From positions 496,001 through 560,000 of the forward strand of contig NZ_FOJA01000001.1 of the NCBI RefSeq assembly GCF_900110535.1: 64,000 nucleotides of DNA, written 5' to 3'. The position numbers and the translations under genes are program-made. The notes under the pieces are model-generated. The model ran no database searches, was not told where the DNA came from, and was given only the letters and a program-made list of their open reading frames with translations. Below are positions 8,827 to 17,887 of the stretch, piece after piece. This DNA comes from Halobacterium jilantaiense. Its GTDB lineage: Archaea; Halobacteriota; Halobacteria; Halobacteriales; Halobacteriaceae. Each line of letters begins with the position of its first letter. The stretch's first letter is position 1.

Positions 8827-9819
8827 TCAGGCCTCCACGCCGGTCTCGCCGCCGGCCTCCAGAATCTCGTGGTAGCGGTTCCGGATGGTGACCTCGCTGA
8901 TGCTCGCGACCTCGCTGACCTCGCTCTGCGTGACGCGCTCGTTGGCGAGCAGCGCGGCGGCGTAGACGGCCGCCGCGGCGAGCCCGACGGGTGACTTCCC
9001 GGACGTGATGCCGGCGTCGTCGGCCGCCGACAGCAGCTCGCGGGCGCGGCGCTCGACTTCCTCCGTGAGATCGAGTTCGGAGCAGAACCGGGGCACGTAG
9101 CTCGCGGGGTCGGTGGGGGCGACTTCGAGGCTCAGCTCCCGGGCGACGTACCGGTAGGTCCGCGCAATCTCGTCGCGGTCCACGCGGCTGACGCTCGCCA
9201 CCTCGTCGAGGCTCCGGGGCGTGTTCGCCTGCCGGGCGGCCGCGTACAGCGCGCTCGTCGCGACGCCCTCGATGCTGCGGCCGGGGAGGAGGTCCTCGGA
9301 GAGCGCGCGGCGGTAGATGACCGACGCCGTCTCCCGGACGTTCTCCGGTAGGCCCATCGCCGAGGCCATGCGTTCGATTTCGCCGAGGGCCTGCTTGAGG
9401 TTGCGTTCCTTGCTGTTGCGGGTGCGGAAGCGCTCGTTCCACTTGCGCAGCCGCTGCATCTTGCGGCGCTGTCGGCCGGAGAGGCTGTTGCCGTAGGCGT
9501 CTTTGTCCTGCCAGCCGATGTTCGTCGACAGTCCCTTGTCGTGCATCATGTTCGTCGTCGGCGCGCCCACGCGGGACTTCTGGTCCTGTTCGTGTGAGTT
9601 GAAGGCACGCCACTCTGGACCGCGGTCGATGCCGTTCTCCTCGACGACCAGCCCGCACTCCGAGCAGACCGTCTCCCCGTGTTCCTCGTCCTCGACGAGG
9701 TCGCCGCCGCATTCGGGACAGCGCCGCGTCTCGTCGGCGTCGTGGTGTCGACGCTGTTCCTCGTCCTCTTCGTCTTCGGTTTCCCGCTCCGCTTCCCGGG
9801 TCGTTCGTTGGTCAGTCAT
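8827..9819 (-). CDS. tfb: Transcription initiation factor IIB (TFB)
   Basis: 330-residue archaeal TFB that bridges TBP-bound promoters and RNA polymerase and recognises BRE. It has an N-terminal acidic tail (1-30) and a zinc ribbon with Cys34, Cys37, Cys52 and Cys55. The B-reader/linker region is GPEWRAFNSHEQ (about 67-78), followed by two cyclin-like repeats (about 125-225 and 230-325) ending with a helix-turn-helix (SEVSEVASISEVTIRNRY). Haloarchaea carry many TFB paralogues with different promoter preferences; which one this is cannot be decided from sequence alone. Transcribed alone. Confidence 0.96.
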   Translation of the reverse strand: MTDQRTTREAERETEDEEDEEQRRHHDADETRRCPECGGDLVEDEEHGETVCSECGLVVEENGIDRGPEWRAFNSHEQDQKSRVGAPTTNMMHDKGLSTNIGWQDKDAYGNSLSGRQRRKMQRLRKWNERFRTRNSKERNLKQALGEIERMASAMGLPENVRETASVIYRRALSEDLLPGRSIEGVATSALYAAARQANTPRSLDEVASVSRVDRDEIARTYRYVARELSLEVAPTDPASYVPRFCSELDLTEEVERRARELLSAADDAGITSGKSPVGLAAAAVYAAALLANERVTQSEVSEVASISEVTIRNRYHEILEAGGETGVEA

Positions 9820-9976
9820 GGTGGGCGGACTGCGGAACCGGACACGGCACCAGTTCGTTCGGACTGAGGGCGCGAGCGACCAAAAGAGCTTTGGCAGATG
9901 TTACCAAATGTTGTCCGGTTCGCGTCGCGCTCGCGCCATCGAAACGCTTACCGCCGGCACGCGCGACCACTCGCGT

Positions 9977-10252
9977 ATGACTGACGCCGTCGACGCCGAG
10001 GAGATTCGCCACGTCGCGGACCTCGCGCGCCTCGACCTGGCCGACGACGAGGTCGAGGAGTTCGTCGACCAGTGCGGGGCCATCCTCGAACACTTCGAGC
10101 AGCTCGAGGAGGTCCCGGAGGTGGACGCCGACCCCGACCTCGTGAACGTGATGCGGCCCGACGAGGTCGAGGAGTCGCTGTCCCAGGCGGACGCGCTCGC
10201 GAACGCCGAGGAATCCGAGGACGGCCGCTTCAAGGGGCCGAACGTCTCGTAA
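9977..10252 (+). CDS. gatC: Asp-tRNA(Asn)/Glu-tRNA(Gln) amidotransferase subunit C
   Basis: 91-residue GatC, the small subunit that wraps GatA and stabilises GatCAB. The N-terminus EEIRHVADLARLDLADDEV is the family signature, and the tail GRFKGPNVS is typical. Its TAA overlaps the gatA ATG (TAATG at 10250-10254), so the pair is translationally coupled. gatB is not in the window. An upstream reading-frame extension to 9503 lies over the divergent TFB gene and is not used. Confidence 0.95.
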   Translation: MTDAVDAEEIRHVADLARLDLADDEVEEFVDQCGAILEHFEQLEEVPEVDADPDLVNVMRPDEVEESLSQADALANAEESEDGRFKGPNVS

Positions 10253-11523
10253 TGAGCCTAAACGCCTTCATCACCGAGACGGACATCGAGGGCGAGGGGG
10301 ACGGACCACTCGACGGCACCACCGTCGCCGTCAAGGACAACATCTCAACCGAGGGCGTGCCGACCACCTGTGGCTCCCGGATGCTCGAAGACTACGAGGC
10401 TCCCTACGACGCCACCGTCGTCGAACGCCTCACCGACGCGGGCGCAACCATCGTCGGGAAAGCGAACATGGACGAGTTCGGGATGGGGACGACGACGGAA
10501 ACGTCCTACTTCGGCCCGACGAAGAACCCCGTCGACGACGAGCGCGTCCCCGGTGGCTCCTCGGGAGGCTCTGCGGCCGCAGTCGCAGCCGGCGACGCCG
10601 ACGTCGCGCTCGGCTCCGACACCGGCGGCTCGGTGCGCTGCCCGGCTGCATTTTGCGGCGTCGTCGGCATCAAGCCGACCTACGGGCTCGTCTCCCGGTA
10701 CGGCCTCGTCGCGTACGCGAACAGCCTCGAACAGATCGGTCCGATTGCACCGACCGTCGAGGAGGCCGCCGAACTGCTCGACGTCATCGCCGGCCCCGAC
10801 CCCCGTGACGGCACGACCCGGGAGGCGGGCGCGGACTCCGACTACGCCGGCGCTGCCGAGGGCGACGTCGACGGCCTCACTGTCGGCGTCCCCACCGAAC
10901 TCGTCGAGGGGGCCGACGAGCGCGTCGTCGAGCGCTTCGAGGAGTCGCTCGACGACCTCCGCGCGCAGGGTGCCGAGACCGTCGAAGTGTCCCTGCCCTC
11001 GGTCGAGTACGCCGTCGCCGCCTACTACGTCATCGCGATGTCCGAGGCGTCCTCGAACCTCGCGCGTTTCGACGGCGTCCGGTACGGCACCTCCGGCGGC
11101 TTCGACGGCAACTGGAACGAGACGTTCGCCGAGTCGCGCTCCGAGGGCTTCGGTGACGAGGTCAAGCGCCGCGTCCTCCTCGGGACGTACGCGCTCTCGG
11201 CGGGCTACCACGACAAGTACTACAAGCAGGCCCAGGAGGCCCGCGCGTGGGTGAAACAGGACTTCGACGAGGCCTTCGAGGACGTCGACGTGCTGGCGTC
11301 GCCGACGATGCCCGTGCTCCCGCCGAAGCTCGGCGAGAGCCTCGACGACCCGGTCCAGATGTACCTCGCCGACGCGAACACCACGCCGGTGAATCTCGCG
11401 AACCTCCCCGCAATCTCGGTGCCCGCCGGCGAGGCCGACGGGCTCCCGGTCGGGCTGCAGCTCGTCGGCCCGAAGTTCGGCGAGGAGACCATCGTCAACG
11501 CCGCCGCGGCGGTCGAGCAGTAA
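10252..11523 (+). CDS. gatA: Asp-tRNA(Asn)/Glu-tRNA(Gln) amidotransferase subunit A
   Basis: 423-residue glutaminase subunit that releases ammonia from glutamine for tRNA-dependent Asn/Gln synthesis. The amidase triad is complete: Lys28 (VAVKDN), cis-Ser103 (GGSSGGS) and nucleophile Ser127 (DTGGSVR); the 24-residue spacing of the two serines matches bacterial GatA. It is somewhat shorter than bacterial GatA (~485), as in other haloarchaea. The start is fixed by the overlap with gatC. An in-frame extension beginning at 10072 lies inside gatC and is rejected. Confidence 0.96.
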   Translation: MSLNAFITETDIEGEGDGPLDGTTVAVKDNISTEGVPTTCGSRMLEDYEAPYDATVVERLTDAGATIVGKANMDEFGMGTTTETSYFGPTKNPVDDERVPGGSSGGSAAAVAAGDADVALGSDTGGSVRCPAAFCGVVGIKPTYGLVSRYGLVAYANSLEQIGPIAPTVEEAAELLDVIAGPDPRDGTTREAGADSDYAGAAEGDVDGLTVGVPTELVEGADERVVERFEESLDDLRAQGAETVEVSLPSVEYAVAAYYVIAMSEASSNLARFDGVRYGTSGGFDGNWNETFAESRSEGFGDEVKRRVLLGTYALSAGYHDKYYKQAQEARAWVKQDFDEAFEDVDVLASPTMPVLPPKLGESLDDPVQMYLADANTTPVNLANLPAISVPAGEADGLPVGLQLVGPKFGEETIVNAAAAVEQ

Positions 11524-11540
11524 CGCCGACCCGACCCGTC

Positions 11541-12002
11541 TCAGTTCTCCGCCTGTTCTGCCTTCGCTTCGAAGGCCGCGTCCCGCAGTCCCTGCTCGGC
11601 GTCCGACTCGCAGGTGAGGTCCGGCACCTCGGTGGGTTCGCCGTCCTCGTCGAGCGCGACGAACGTGAAGAACGACTCCGTCGTCTTGCGCTCCGTGCCC
11701 TCACGGGGGTCCTCGGCGCGCACGTCCACTTTCACGTCGATGCTGGTGCGGCCGGTGTCGAAGACGTAGGCCTCGACGACCGCGACTTCGCCCATCTCGA
11801 TGGCGCTGATGAAGTCGACGTGGTCCATCGACGCCGTCACGACCTGATTGCCGGCGAACCGCATCGACGCGATGGCCGCACAGATGTCCATCCAGTGGAG
11901 GACGGCACCCCCGAGCGCCCGCCCGAGGTTGTTCGTGTCGTTCGGCAGCAGCATCTCCGTCATCTCCGTGTACGAGTCCATCAGCCGCGCGGAGTCGCTC
12001 AT
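11541..12002 (-). CDS. Hotdog-fold acyl-CoA thioesterase
   Basis: 153 residues of the YciA/BACH-type acyl-CoA hydrolase family. MLLPNDTNNLGRALGGAVLHWMD (about 17-39) carries the conserved Asn and Asp of the hotdog active site. VTASMDHVDF and ESFFTFVALDEDG are the usual strands. It probably releases free fatty or isoprenoid acids from CoA; chain preference unknown. The start at ATG 12002 begins exactly where the family does. It is divergent from the TraB gene and convergent with gatA. Confidence 0.9.
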   Translation of the reverse strand: MSDSARLMDSYTEMTEMLLPNDTNNLGRALGGAVLHWMDICAAIASMRFAGNQVVTASMDHVDFISAIEMGEVAVVEAYVFDTGRTSIDVKVDVRAEDPREGTERKTTESFFTFVALDEDGEPTEVPDLTCESDAEQGLRDAAFEAKAEQAEN

Positions 12003-12113
12003 AGACCCGCGTTCTCGGTGGAGGGCTTGAAAGCTTCCGGGACGCGCCGACCGCGCCGGCTGCCGTGCGGGGTATCGACAGGCGTAAGGCCGGTCCGACG
12101 CACCCGCTAGGCA

Positions 12114-13622
12114 ATGAGTGAGGAAGCCCAACCCGACCGCGAGGGGTCGGTGCGGGTCGTCGGCACGGCGCACGTCTCCTCGGACAGCGTCGAGGAGGTC
12201 GAACGCGTCGTCGCCGAGGAGCAGCCCGACACGGTCGCCGTCGAACTCGACGAGGGTCGGTTCCGACAGATGCAGGGCGACGCCCCGGAGGACCTCGACC
12301 CGAAAGACCTCCTGAAAGGGAGCATGGCGTTCCAGTTCCTGGCGTACTGGCTGCTGTCGTACGTCCAGCAGCGCCTCGGCGAGCAGTTCGGTATCGAGCC
12401 CGGGTCCGACATGCAGGCGGCCGTCGAGGCCGCGAAGGCCGCGGGCTCCGAGGTGGCGCTCGTCGACCGCGACATCCAGGTGACAATCCAGCGGTTCTGG
12501 TCGCGGATGACCGGCACGGAGAAGCTCAGGATGGTCGCGGAACTGGCGCTGGGCGTCACCGACAGCCGGACGCTCGGGTTCGCGGTCGGTGGATTCGTCG
12601 GCGGGCTCGTCGGTCTGGCCGCCGAAGCGCTCGGCGGACCGTACGTGCTACCGCCGGTTCCGGGCGGGCTCGGCGTCCTCGGCTGGATAGTGGGGATTGT
12701 CGTCTCCGCCGCAGAGGTCGTGCTGTTCGCCATCGCGGGCGGAGCCGTGCTGGGTGCGGTGTTCGTCGTGCTGTTCGCGCGGGCCGCGCCCGAGGAGGAC
12801 GTCGAGGAGTTCTCGATGGACGAGCTCACCGACACGGACGTAGTGTCGGCGATGATGGAGGAGTTCCGGCGGTTCAGCCCGGGCGGCGCGGAAGCGCTCA
12901 TCGACGAGCGCGACGCGTTCATCGCGCACAACCTCGTCGGGCTCCGGAATCAGGGCAAGCACGTCGTCGCCGTCGTCGGCGCTGGCCACCGGGAAGGCAT
13001 CGAACACTACCTCGCGAACCCCGAGGAGCTCCCGCCGATGGAGGGGCTCACCGGCCGGGAGTCGGGCGGGTCGTGGCTGTCGAAGGCCTTCGGCCTGCTC
13101 ATCACGGTGGGCTTTCTCGCGTTCTTCGCGCTGCTCGTGATGGCGGGGGTGGACAACACCATTCTGCTCCAGGTGTTCGGCGCGTGGTTTCTCTTCAACG
13201 GGGCTATCTCTCTGATCGCGGCGAAACTCGCGGGCGCTCACTGGACGTCTGCGGGCATCGGCGGTGCGGTCGCGTGGCTCACGTCGGTGAATCCGCTTCT
13301 GGCACCGGGCTGGTTCGCGGGCTACGTCGAGTTGCGGTACCTCTCGGTCCGAGTCGCGGACATCAGCACCTTGAACGACCTGCTCGACGACGAGACCCGG
13401 CCGATTCGGGACATCGTCTCGGACATGCTGGACGTGCCGCTGTTCCGGCTCATCGCCGTCGTCGCGATGACGAACATCGGGAGCATCGTCGCGACGCTGC
13501 TGTTCCCGTTCGTGATTCTCCCGCTCGTCGGCGGGCCGTTCGACTCGGTCGCCGCGGTCTCGGACGCGATGGTCCGCGGCGCGGAGAACAGCGCTGACGC
13601 CATCTGGGGGCTGCTCCGGTGA
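12114..13622 (+). CDS. TraB/GumN family membrane protein
   Basis: 502 residues. The N-terminal soluble TraB domain has GTAHVSSDSVEEV (about 17-29), VAVELDEGR and VVGAGHREGI, the three conserved TraB/Tiki-like motifs. Several hydrophobic segments interrupt and follow it (about 145-230 and 320-500), giving perhaps 6-8 membrane helices. The founding protein inhibits a conjugation pheromone, and Tiki relatives are metalloproteases; the archaeal role is unknown. Its stop overlaps the next start (GTGA at 13619-13622), linking it tightly to an M50 protease. Confidence 0.9.
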   Translation: MSEEAQPDREGSVRVVGTAHVSSDSVEEVERVVAEEQPDTVAVELDEGRFRQMQGDAPEDLDPKDLLKGSMAFQFLAYWLLSYVQQRLGEQFGIEPGSDMQAAVEAAKAAGSEVALVDRDIQVTIQRFWSRMTGTEKLRMVAELALGVTDSRTLGFAVGGFVGGLVGLAAEALGGPYVLPPVPGGLGVLGWIVGIVVSAAEVVLFAIAGGAVLGAVFVVLFARAAPEEDVEEFSMDELTDTDVVSAMMEEFRRFSPGGAEALIDERDAFIAHNLVGLRNQGKHVVAVVGAGHREGIEHYLANPEELPPMEGLTGRESGGSWLSKAFGLLITVGFLAFFALLVMAGVDNTILLQVFGAWFLFNGAISLIAAKLAGAHWTSAGIGGAVAWLTSVNPLLAPGWFAGYVELRYLSVRVADISTLNDLLDDETRPIRDIVSDMLDVPLFRLIAVVAMTNIGSIVATLLFPFVILPLVGGPFDSVAAVSDAMVRGAENSADAIWGLLR

Positions 13623-14212
13623 ACGTCTCCCGCCGCGAACTGCGGGACCTCGCCGCGGCCTGGCTCCTGCTGGGACTGGCGTTCGCGCTGTTCCGGGTGC
13701 CGGTGTCGCCGACCACGATGACCGAGGTTCTGGGGAGCCGCTTTTTCGCGCGGGAGTTCCTGCTCAGTCTCGCGACGGTCGGCGTCGCGTTCCTGCTGCA
13801 CGAACTCGCGCACAAGGTCGTCGCGGTTCGCTTCGGGCAGGACGCCGAGTTCCGCGCCGACTACGGGATGCTCGGGCTCGCGGTCGCCGGCGGGCTGGCC
13901 GGGTTCCTGTTCGCGGCACCGGGCGCAGTCCACCACCGCGGGTACATCACGCCCCGGGAGAACGGACTCATCGCGGTCGCCGGTCCGCTGACGAACGCCG
14001 CGCTCGCCGTCGTCTCGCTCGCGCTGCTGCCGGTCGCGCCCGACATCGGGGCACGCGGCCTGTTCATCAACGTCCTGCTTGCTGGGTTCAACATGATTCC
14101 GTTCGGGCCGCTGGACGGCGCGACAGTGCTGGAGTGGAGTCCGGTCGCGTACGCCGGAGCCGCCGTCGTGACCATCGGGCCGGCGGCCCTGTACTTCCTC
14201 GGCCTGCTCTGA
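13619..14212 (+). CDS. M50 family (site-2 protease) intramembrane metalloprotease
   Basis: 197 residues, nearly all membrane helices. The zinc motif HELAH is at residues 61-65 (LLHELAHKVV) and the third-ligand motif NMIPFGPLDG at about 159-168; both are intact, so it should be active. There is no PDZ or CBS domain; this is the minimal haloarchaeal S2P type. Site-2 proteases cut membrane-anchored regulators or leftover signal peptides. The GTG start overlaps the TraB stop by four bases, so the two are made together. Confidence 0.92.
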   Translation: MNVSRRELRDLAAAWLLLGLAFALFRVPVSPTTMTEVLGSRFFAREFLLSLATVGVAFLLHELAHKVVAVRFGQDAEFRADYGMLGLAVAGGLAGFLFAAPGAVHHRGYITPRENGLIAVAGPLTNAALAVVSLALLPVAPDIGARGLFINVLLAGFNMIPFGPLDGATVLEWSPVAYAGAAVVTIGPAALYFLGLL

Positions 14213-14240
14213 GCGTTGGACTGACTCGCACAGACCGGCA

Positions 14241-14249
14241 CGCTTAACG
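14241..14249 (+). promoter_or_regulatory. TATA box of purM
   Basis: CTTAAC in this stretch lies about 24 nt before the purM ATG at 14273, consistent with a separate leaderless promoter rather than read-through from the M50 gene. Confidence 0.5.
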
Positions 14250-14272
14250 ACCAGAGTTACGCACGTCCGTGT

Positions 14273-15277
14273 ATGACTGGCGGCGAGGCAGACGGCGACA
14301 CCGAACAGGACGAGGACGGACTGACGTACGCCGACGCGGGCGTCGACATCGAGGACAGCGAGGCGGCGACGGCTGCGCTCGTCGGCGCGGTCTCCGAGCA
14401 GGCCGACACCACGGAGTACGCGGGCCTCGTGGACCTCGGCGACCGGTACCTCGCGCTCGCCACCGACGGCGTCGGCACGAAACTGCTCGTCGCGGAGGCC
14501 GTCGACGACTACTCCACGGTGGGTATCGACTGCATCGCGATGAACGTCAACGACCTCGTCGCGGCCGGCGTCGAGCCGGCGGCGTTCGTCGACTACCTCG
14601 CCGTGGACGAACCCAGCGAGCGCCGCGAGGCGGAACTCGGTGAGGGGCTCGCAGCGGGAGCCGAAGCGGCGGGCGTCGCGCTCGTCGGCGGCGAGACGGC
14701 GGTGATGCCGGAGGTCGTGAAGGGCTTCGACATCGCGGGCACCGTCGCCGGCCTCGCGACCGAGGCAGACCTGTTCCCGGGCGACGCCGAGGCGGGCGAC
14801 GCGCTGGTCGGCTTCCCGTCCTCCGGCATCCACTCGAACGGCCTCACGCTCGCTCGCGAAGCCGCGGCACGCGAGGGCGGCTACGACGAGCCGTTCCCGT
14901 ACGACGGCTACGAGACGGTCGGCGGGGCGCTGCTGGAGCCGACCCGCATCTACACGCACCTCCTCGGGGACTTCCGCGAGCACGGCGTCCACGCCGCCGC
15001 GCACGTCACCGGTGGGGGCTGGACGAACCTCGAACGCATGGGCGAGTTCCGCTACGAGGTGTCGGACCCGCTGCCCGCCCAGCCCGTGTTCGACTACGTG
15101 CAGGACGCCGGCGACGTGAGCGACGAGGAGATGCACCGCACCTTCAACATGGGCACCGGGTTCGTCGTCGCGCTCCCCGAGAACGACGCGAAGTCGCTGG
15201 CGAGCGAGACCGACGGCGGGGTCATCGGGCGGGTCAAGGAGGGCGACGGCGTGGCGATTCGCGGGCTGACGCTGTAA
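14273..15277 (+). CDS. purM: Phosphoribosylformylglycinamidine cyclo-ligase (AIR synthetase)
   Basis: 334-residue PurM converts FGAM to AIR with ATP, the step after PurL. It begins with an acidic tail, then TYADAGVDIEDSEAA. Typical motifs are VGTKLLVA (substrate phosphate loop), DCIAMNVNDLVAAG, GGETAVMPE and HVTGGGWTNLERM. The length is normal. It lies downstream of the M50 gene with its own TATA-like box. Confidence 0.97.
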   Translation: MTGGEADGDTEQDEDGLTYADAGVDIEDSEAATAALVGAVSEQADTTEYAGLVDLGDRYLALATDGVGTKLLVAEAVDDYSTVGIDCIAMNVNDLVAAGVEPAAFVDYLAVDEPSERREAELGEGLAAGAEAAGVALVGGETAVMPEVVKGFDIAGTVAGLATEADLFPGDAEAGDALVGFPSSGIHSNGLTLAREAAAREGGYDEPFPYDGYETVGGALLEPTRIYTHLLGDFREHGVHAAAHVTGGGWTNLERMGEFRYEVSDPLPAQPVFDYVQDAGDVSDEEMHRTFNMGTGFVVALPENDAKSLASETDGGVIGRVKEGDGVAIRGLTL

Positions 15278-15332
15278 CAGCGGCGGCGAGGTGCGTTCTG
15301 TCTCTCTCGGTCGTCAGTGGGGCATGCGCCCA

Positions 15333-15348
15333 AAACGATATGTATACT
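15333..15348 (+). promoter_or_regulatory. Putative BRE/TATA for the acyl-CoA synthetase gene
   Basis: AAAACG followed by ATATGTATAC resembles a BRE/TATA pair. It overlaps the ATG at 15340 and lies about 20 nt before the in-frame GTG at 15367. If real, it argues that translation begins at the GTG. Confidence 0.4.
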
Positions 15349-16902
15349 AACTGGGATAGCGGCTGTGTGCATCCCACAATAAGTGATACCTTGGAGCAGA
15401 CTGTCAAACGACACCCCGACCGCGACGCCATCGTCTACCCACGGAAGGACCAGCAGTGGACGTACGCGGAGTTCGACGAGCGAGTCAATCGGCTCGCGAA
15501 CGCGCTCGCCGACGTGGGTGTCGAGAAGGGCGACCGCGTCGCGACACTGCTGTACAACGGCTCGGAGATGGCGGTGACGGTGTACGCGTGCGCGAAGCTC
15601 GGTGCCGTGTTCACACCCCTCAACTACCGGCTGTCCAGCGACGAAGTGCAGTTCATCGTCGAGGACGCCGGCGCACGCGCGCTCCTGTTCGAGGCCGAGA
15701 CACGCGACGCAGTCGAAGGCGCGAAGCCCGACCTGTCCACCGTCGAGGACTACGTGTTCGTCGACGAGGACACTCCCGACTACGCCAGTGATTTCTACGA
15801 GCTAGTCGACCGGGGGGAGCCGAGCGCGCCCGACACCGACGTCGCGGAGGACGACGCCTACGCGTTCATCTACACGTCGGGGACGACGGGACGGCCGAAA
15901 GGAGTCGTCCACGAACACCGGAGTATGGTGGAGCACAATCTGCTCTGCATCGCCGAGTTGGACATCACTCGTCACGACGTCGGCCTCACGGTCCTCCCGA
16001 TGTACCACTGCGCGGAGCTCCACGCGATGCTGTTCAGCCGTATCGCTCGCGGGGCGACGAACGTCATCCACCACGACTTCGACGCGCCGAACGCGCTGCG
16101 AGCCATCGAGGACCACGAGATCAGCCTGCTGTTCGCCGCACCGACGGTGTGGAACGCTCTGGCGCAGGGCGCGAAAGAACTGGACGTCGACACGTCGTCG
16201 CTCCGCGTCGGTCTCTACGGTGCTGCACCGATGCCCGAGCAGGTCTTCGAGGACTGCATGGAGCAGCTCTGCGAGGACTACGTCCAGGCGTACGGGATGA
16301 CAGAGATGGGGCCCTGTGCCGTGTTTCAGGCACCGGAAGACCAGCTCACCAAGCAGGGCTGTGCGGGGCTGCCGGCCCTCCACCACGATGTCCGAGTCGT
16401 CGAACCGGACGCAGACCCGACCGAGCAGGTCGCCACGGGAGACATCGGCGAGATTCTCTTCGCCGGGTCGACCACGATGCGGGAGTACTGGAACCGCCCC
16501 GACGCGACCGCCGAGTCGCTCCGCGAGGCCGACGGCACGACGTGGTACTACACCGGCGACCTCGGCTACCTCGACGAGGACGGCTACCTGTGGGTGGTCG
16601 ACCGGAAGGACGACATGATAATCACGGGCGGCGAGAACGTCTACCCGACGGAAGTCGAGGACGCCCTGTTCTCTCACGAGGGTGTGGCGGAAGCGGCGGT
16701 CGTCGGCGAACCGGACGACGAGTGGGGCGAGCGCGTCGCCGCCTACGTCGTCGGCGACGCCACCGCAGACGAACTCGACGACTACCTCACGGCGGGCGAC
16801 GCGCTCGCCGACTTCAAACGCCCCCGTGAGTACTACTTCGTCGACGAACTCCCGAAGAACCCGAGCGGGAAGATTCAGAAGTTCAAGCTCCGAGACGACT
16901 GA
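15340..16902 (+). CDS. Acyl-CoA synthetase (AMP-forming)
   Basis: 520 residues of the ANL superfamily: fatty or other carboxylic acid + ATP + CoA gives acyl-CoA. Motif A3 YTSGTTGRPKGV is at 178-189, the A5-like YGMTEMGP in the middle, and the hinge VDRKDDMIITGGENVYPTE follows. The C-terminal lysine motif PSGKIQK is near residue 510. Acid specificity cannot be read from sequence; FadD/AlkK-like medium or long chain is likely given the crotonase and thiolase next door. The start may be the GTG at 15367 instead of ATG 15340, because a TATA-like box overlaps the ATG. Confidence 0.92.
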   Translation: MYTNWDSGCVHPTISDTLEQTVKRHPDRDAIVYPRKDQQWTYAEFDERVNRLANALADVGVEKGDRVATLLYNGSEMAVTVYACAKLGAVFTPLNYRLSSDEVQFIVEDAGARALLFEAETRDAVEGAKPDLSTVEDYVFVDEDTPDYASDFYELVDRGEPSAPDTDVAEDDAYAFIYTSGTTGRPKGVVHEHRSMVEHNLLCIAELDITRHDVGLTVLPMYHCAELHAMLFSRIARGATNVIHHDFDAPNALRAIEDHEISLLFAAPTVWNALAQGAKELDVDTSSLRVGLYGAAPMPEQVFEDCMEQLCEDYVQAYGMTEMGPCAVFQAPEDQLTKQGCAGLPALHHDVRVVEPDADPTEQVATGDIGEILFAGSTTMREYWNRPDATAESLREADGTTWYYTGDLGYLDEDGYLWVVDRKDDMIITGGENVYPTEVEDALFSHEGVAEAAVVGEPDDEWGERVAAYVVGDATADELDDYLTAGDALADFKRPREYYFVDELPKNPSGKIQKFKLRDD

Positions 16903-16940
16903 CTGCAGGACCTCCCCGCCCCGATTCTCGTCGTCGGTCG

Positions 16941-17735
16941 CTACCGACCGACGAACTCCGGGTCGTCGTCGCCGTAGAACGCGGCGTGGCCGCTGGCGTA
17001 GTCCTCCGTCCGGGTGGCCTGCGCAATCGCGTCGGTCTCGGCGGCCAACTGGTCTTCTAGTCGGCGGTCGAAGCCCTCGGTCACGAGGCGTTTCACGCGA
17101 CCGAACGCCTCCGTCGGGCCGTCGGCGAGTCGGGACGCGACCGCGTCGAGGAGCTCGTCGAAGTCGCCTCCGTCGGCGGCCTCGGTGGCGATGCCGAGGT
17201 CCACGGCTCGCTCGGGCCCGATCGGCTCGTCGAGCAGGACAATCTCCTTCGCGTGCCGGAGGCCGACCAGCCGCGGCAGGAAGAACGTCGACCCGCCGTC
17301 GCCAGTGAGCCCCAGTCGGGGGTAGGCGAACTCGAACCGGGCTGCGTCACTCGCGACCACGATGTCGCCCGCGAGCGCGAGGCCGAACCCTGCGCCTGCG
17401 GCGCTCCCGTCGACACCGACGACAATCGGTGTCTCGGCTCGGTGGAGGCGGAGAATCGTCTCGTGGAGCGTCGACGCGAGCTGCCGGATGACCGGTTCGT
17501 CGTCCGAACCGCCGTCGAACCGGCTGAGGTCGGCACCGGCGCAGAAGGCGTCACCGGCACCCCGGACGACGACGCAGCGGACGCCGTCGTCGTCGGTGAG
17601 CGCTGTCACTGCTTCGCGGAGCTCCGCATTCATCGCCGGTGTCAGCGAGTTCAGGTGGTCTGGTCGGGCGAGCGTCACGGTGGCCGCGTTCCCGTCGCGT
17701 TCGACTCGAATGGTGTCGTAGGTCGTATCGGGCAT
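16941..17735 (-). CDS. Enoyl-CoA hydratase/isomerase (crotonase) family
   Basis: 264 residues. Oxyanion-hole segments are GAGDAFCAGADLSRF and GSAAGAGFGLALAGD. In the second active-site loop (LGLTGDGGST) an acidic residue sits where the PaaG-type isomerases have Asp, and the first hydratase Glu is absent. It may therefore be an isomerase (PaaG/ECI-like) rather than a plain hydratase. The start at ATG 17735 follows family length. It is divergent from the thiolase and convergent with the acyl-CoA synthetase, so it probably belongs to acyl-CoA degradation. Confidence 0.88.
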   Translation of the reverse strand: MPDTTYDTIRVERDGNAATVTLARPDHLNSLTPAMNAELREAVTALTDDDGVRCVVVRGAGDAFCAGADLSRFDGGSDDEPVIRQLASTLHETILRLHRAETPIVVGVDGSAAGAGFGLALAGDIVVASDAARFEFAYPRLGLTGDGGSTFFLPRLVGLRHAKEIVLLDEPIGPERAVDLGIATEAADGGDFDELLDAVASRLADGPTEAFGRVKRLVTEGFDRRLEDQLAAETDAIAQATRTEDYASGHAAFYGDDDPEFVGR

Positions 17736-17768
17736 CGTCCGTCGTCCGAACACGAGGCGGGCGGCACC

Positions 17769-17777
17769 GATATATCC
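17769..17777 (-). promoter_or_regulatory. TATA box of the crotonase gene
   Basis: GGATATATC on the minus strand, about 33 nt before the start codon at 17735. Confidence 0.5.
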
Positions 17778-17850
17778 CGGCGACAGAGCGAGGCTGCACT
17801 GGCAGTGGACCGCCACATGACGACGTCTGGCGAGTGTGACGGGTCGGCCC

Positions 17851-17862
17851 CCAAACGTAAAG
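17851..17862 (+). promoter_or_regulatory. BRE/TATA of the thiolase gene
   Basis: CCAAACGTAAAG lies about 25 nt before the ATG at 17888, good spacing for a leaderless transcript. Confidence 0.5.
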
Positions 17863-17887
17863 CAGCGGTGTCGCGAACTCGCGCTCG

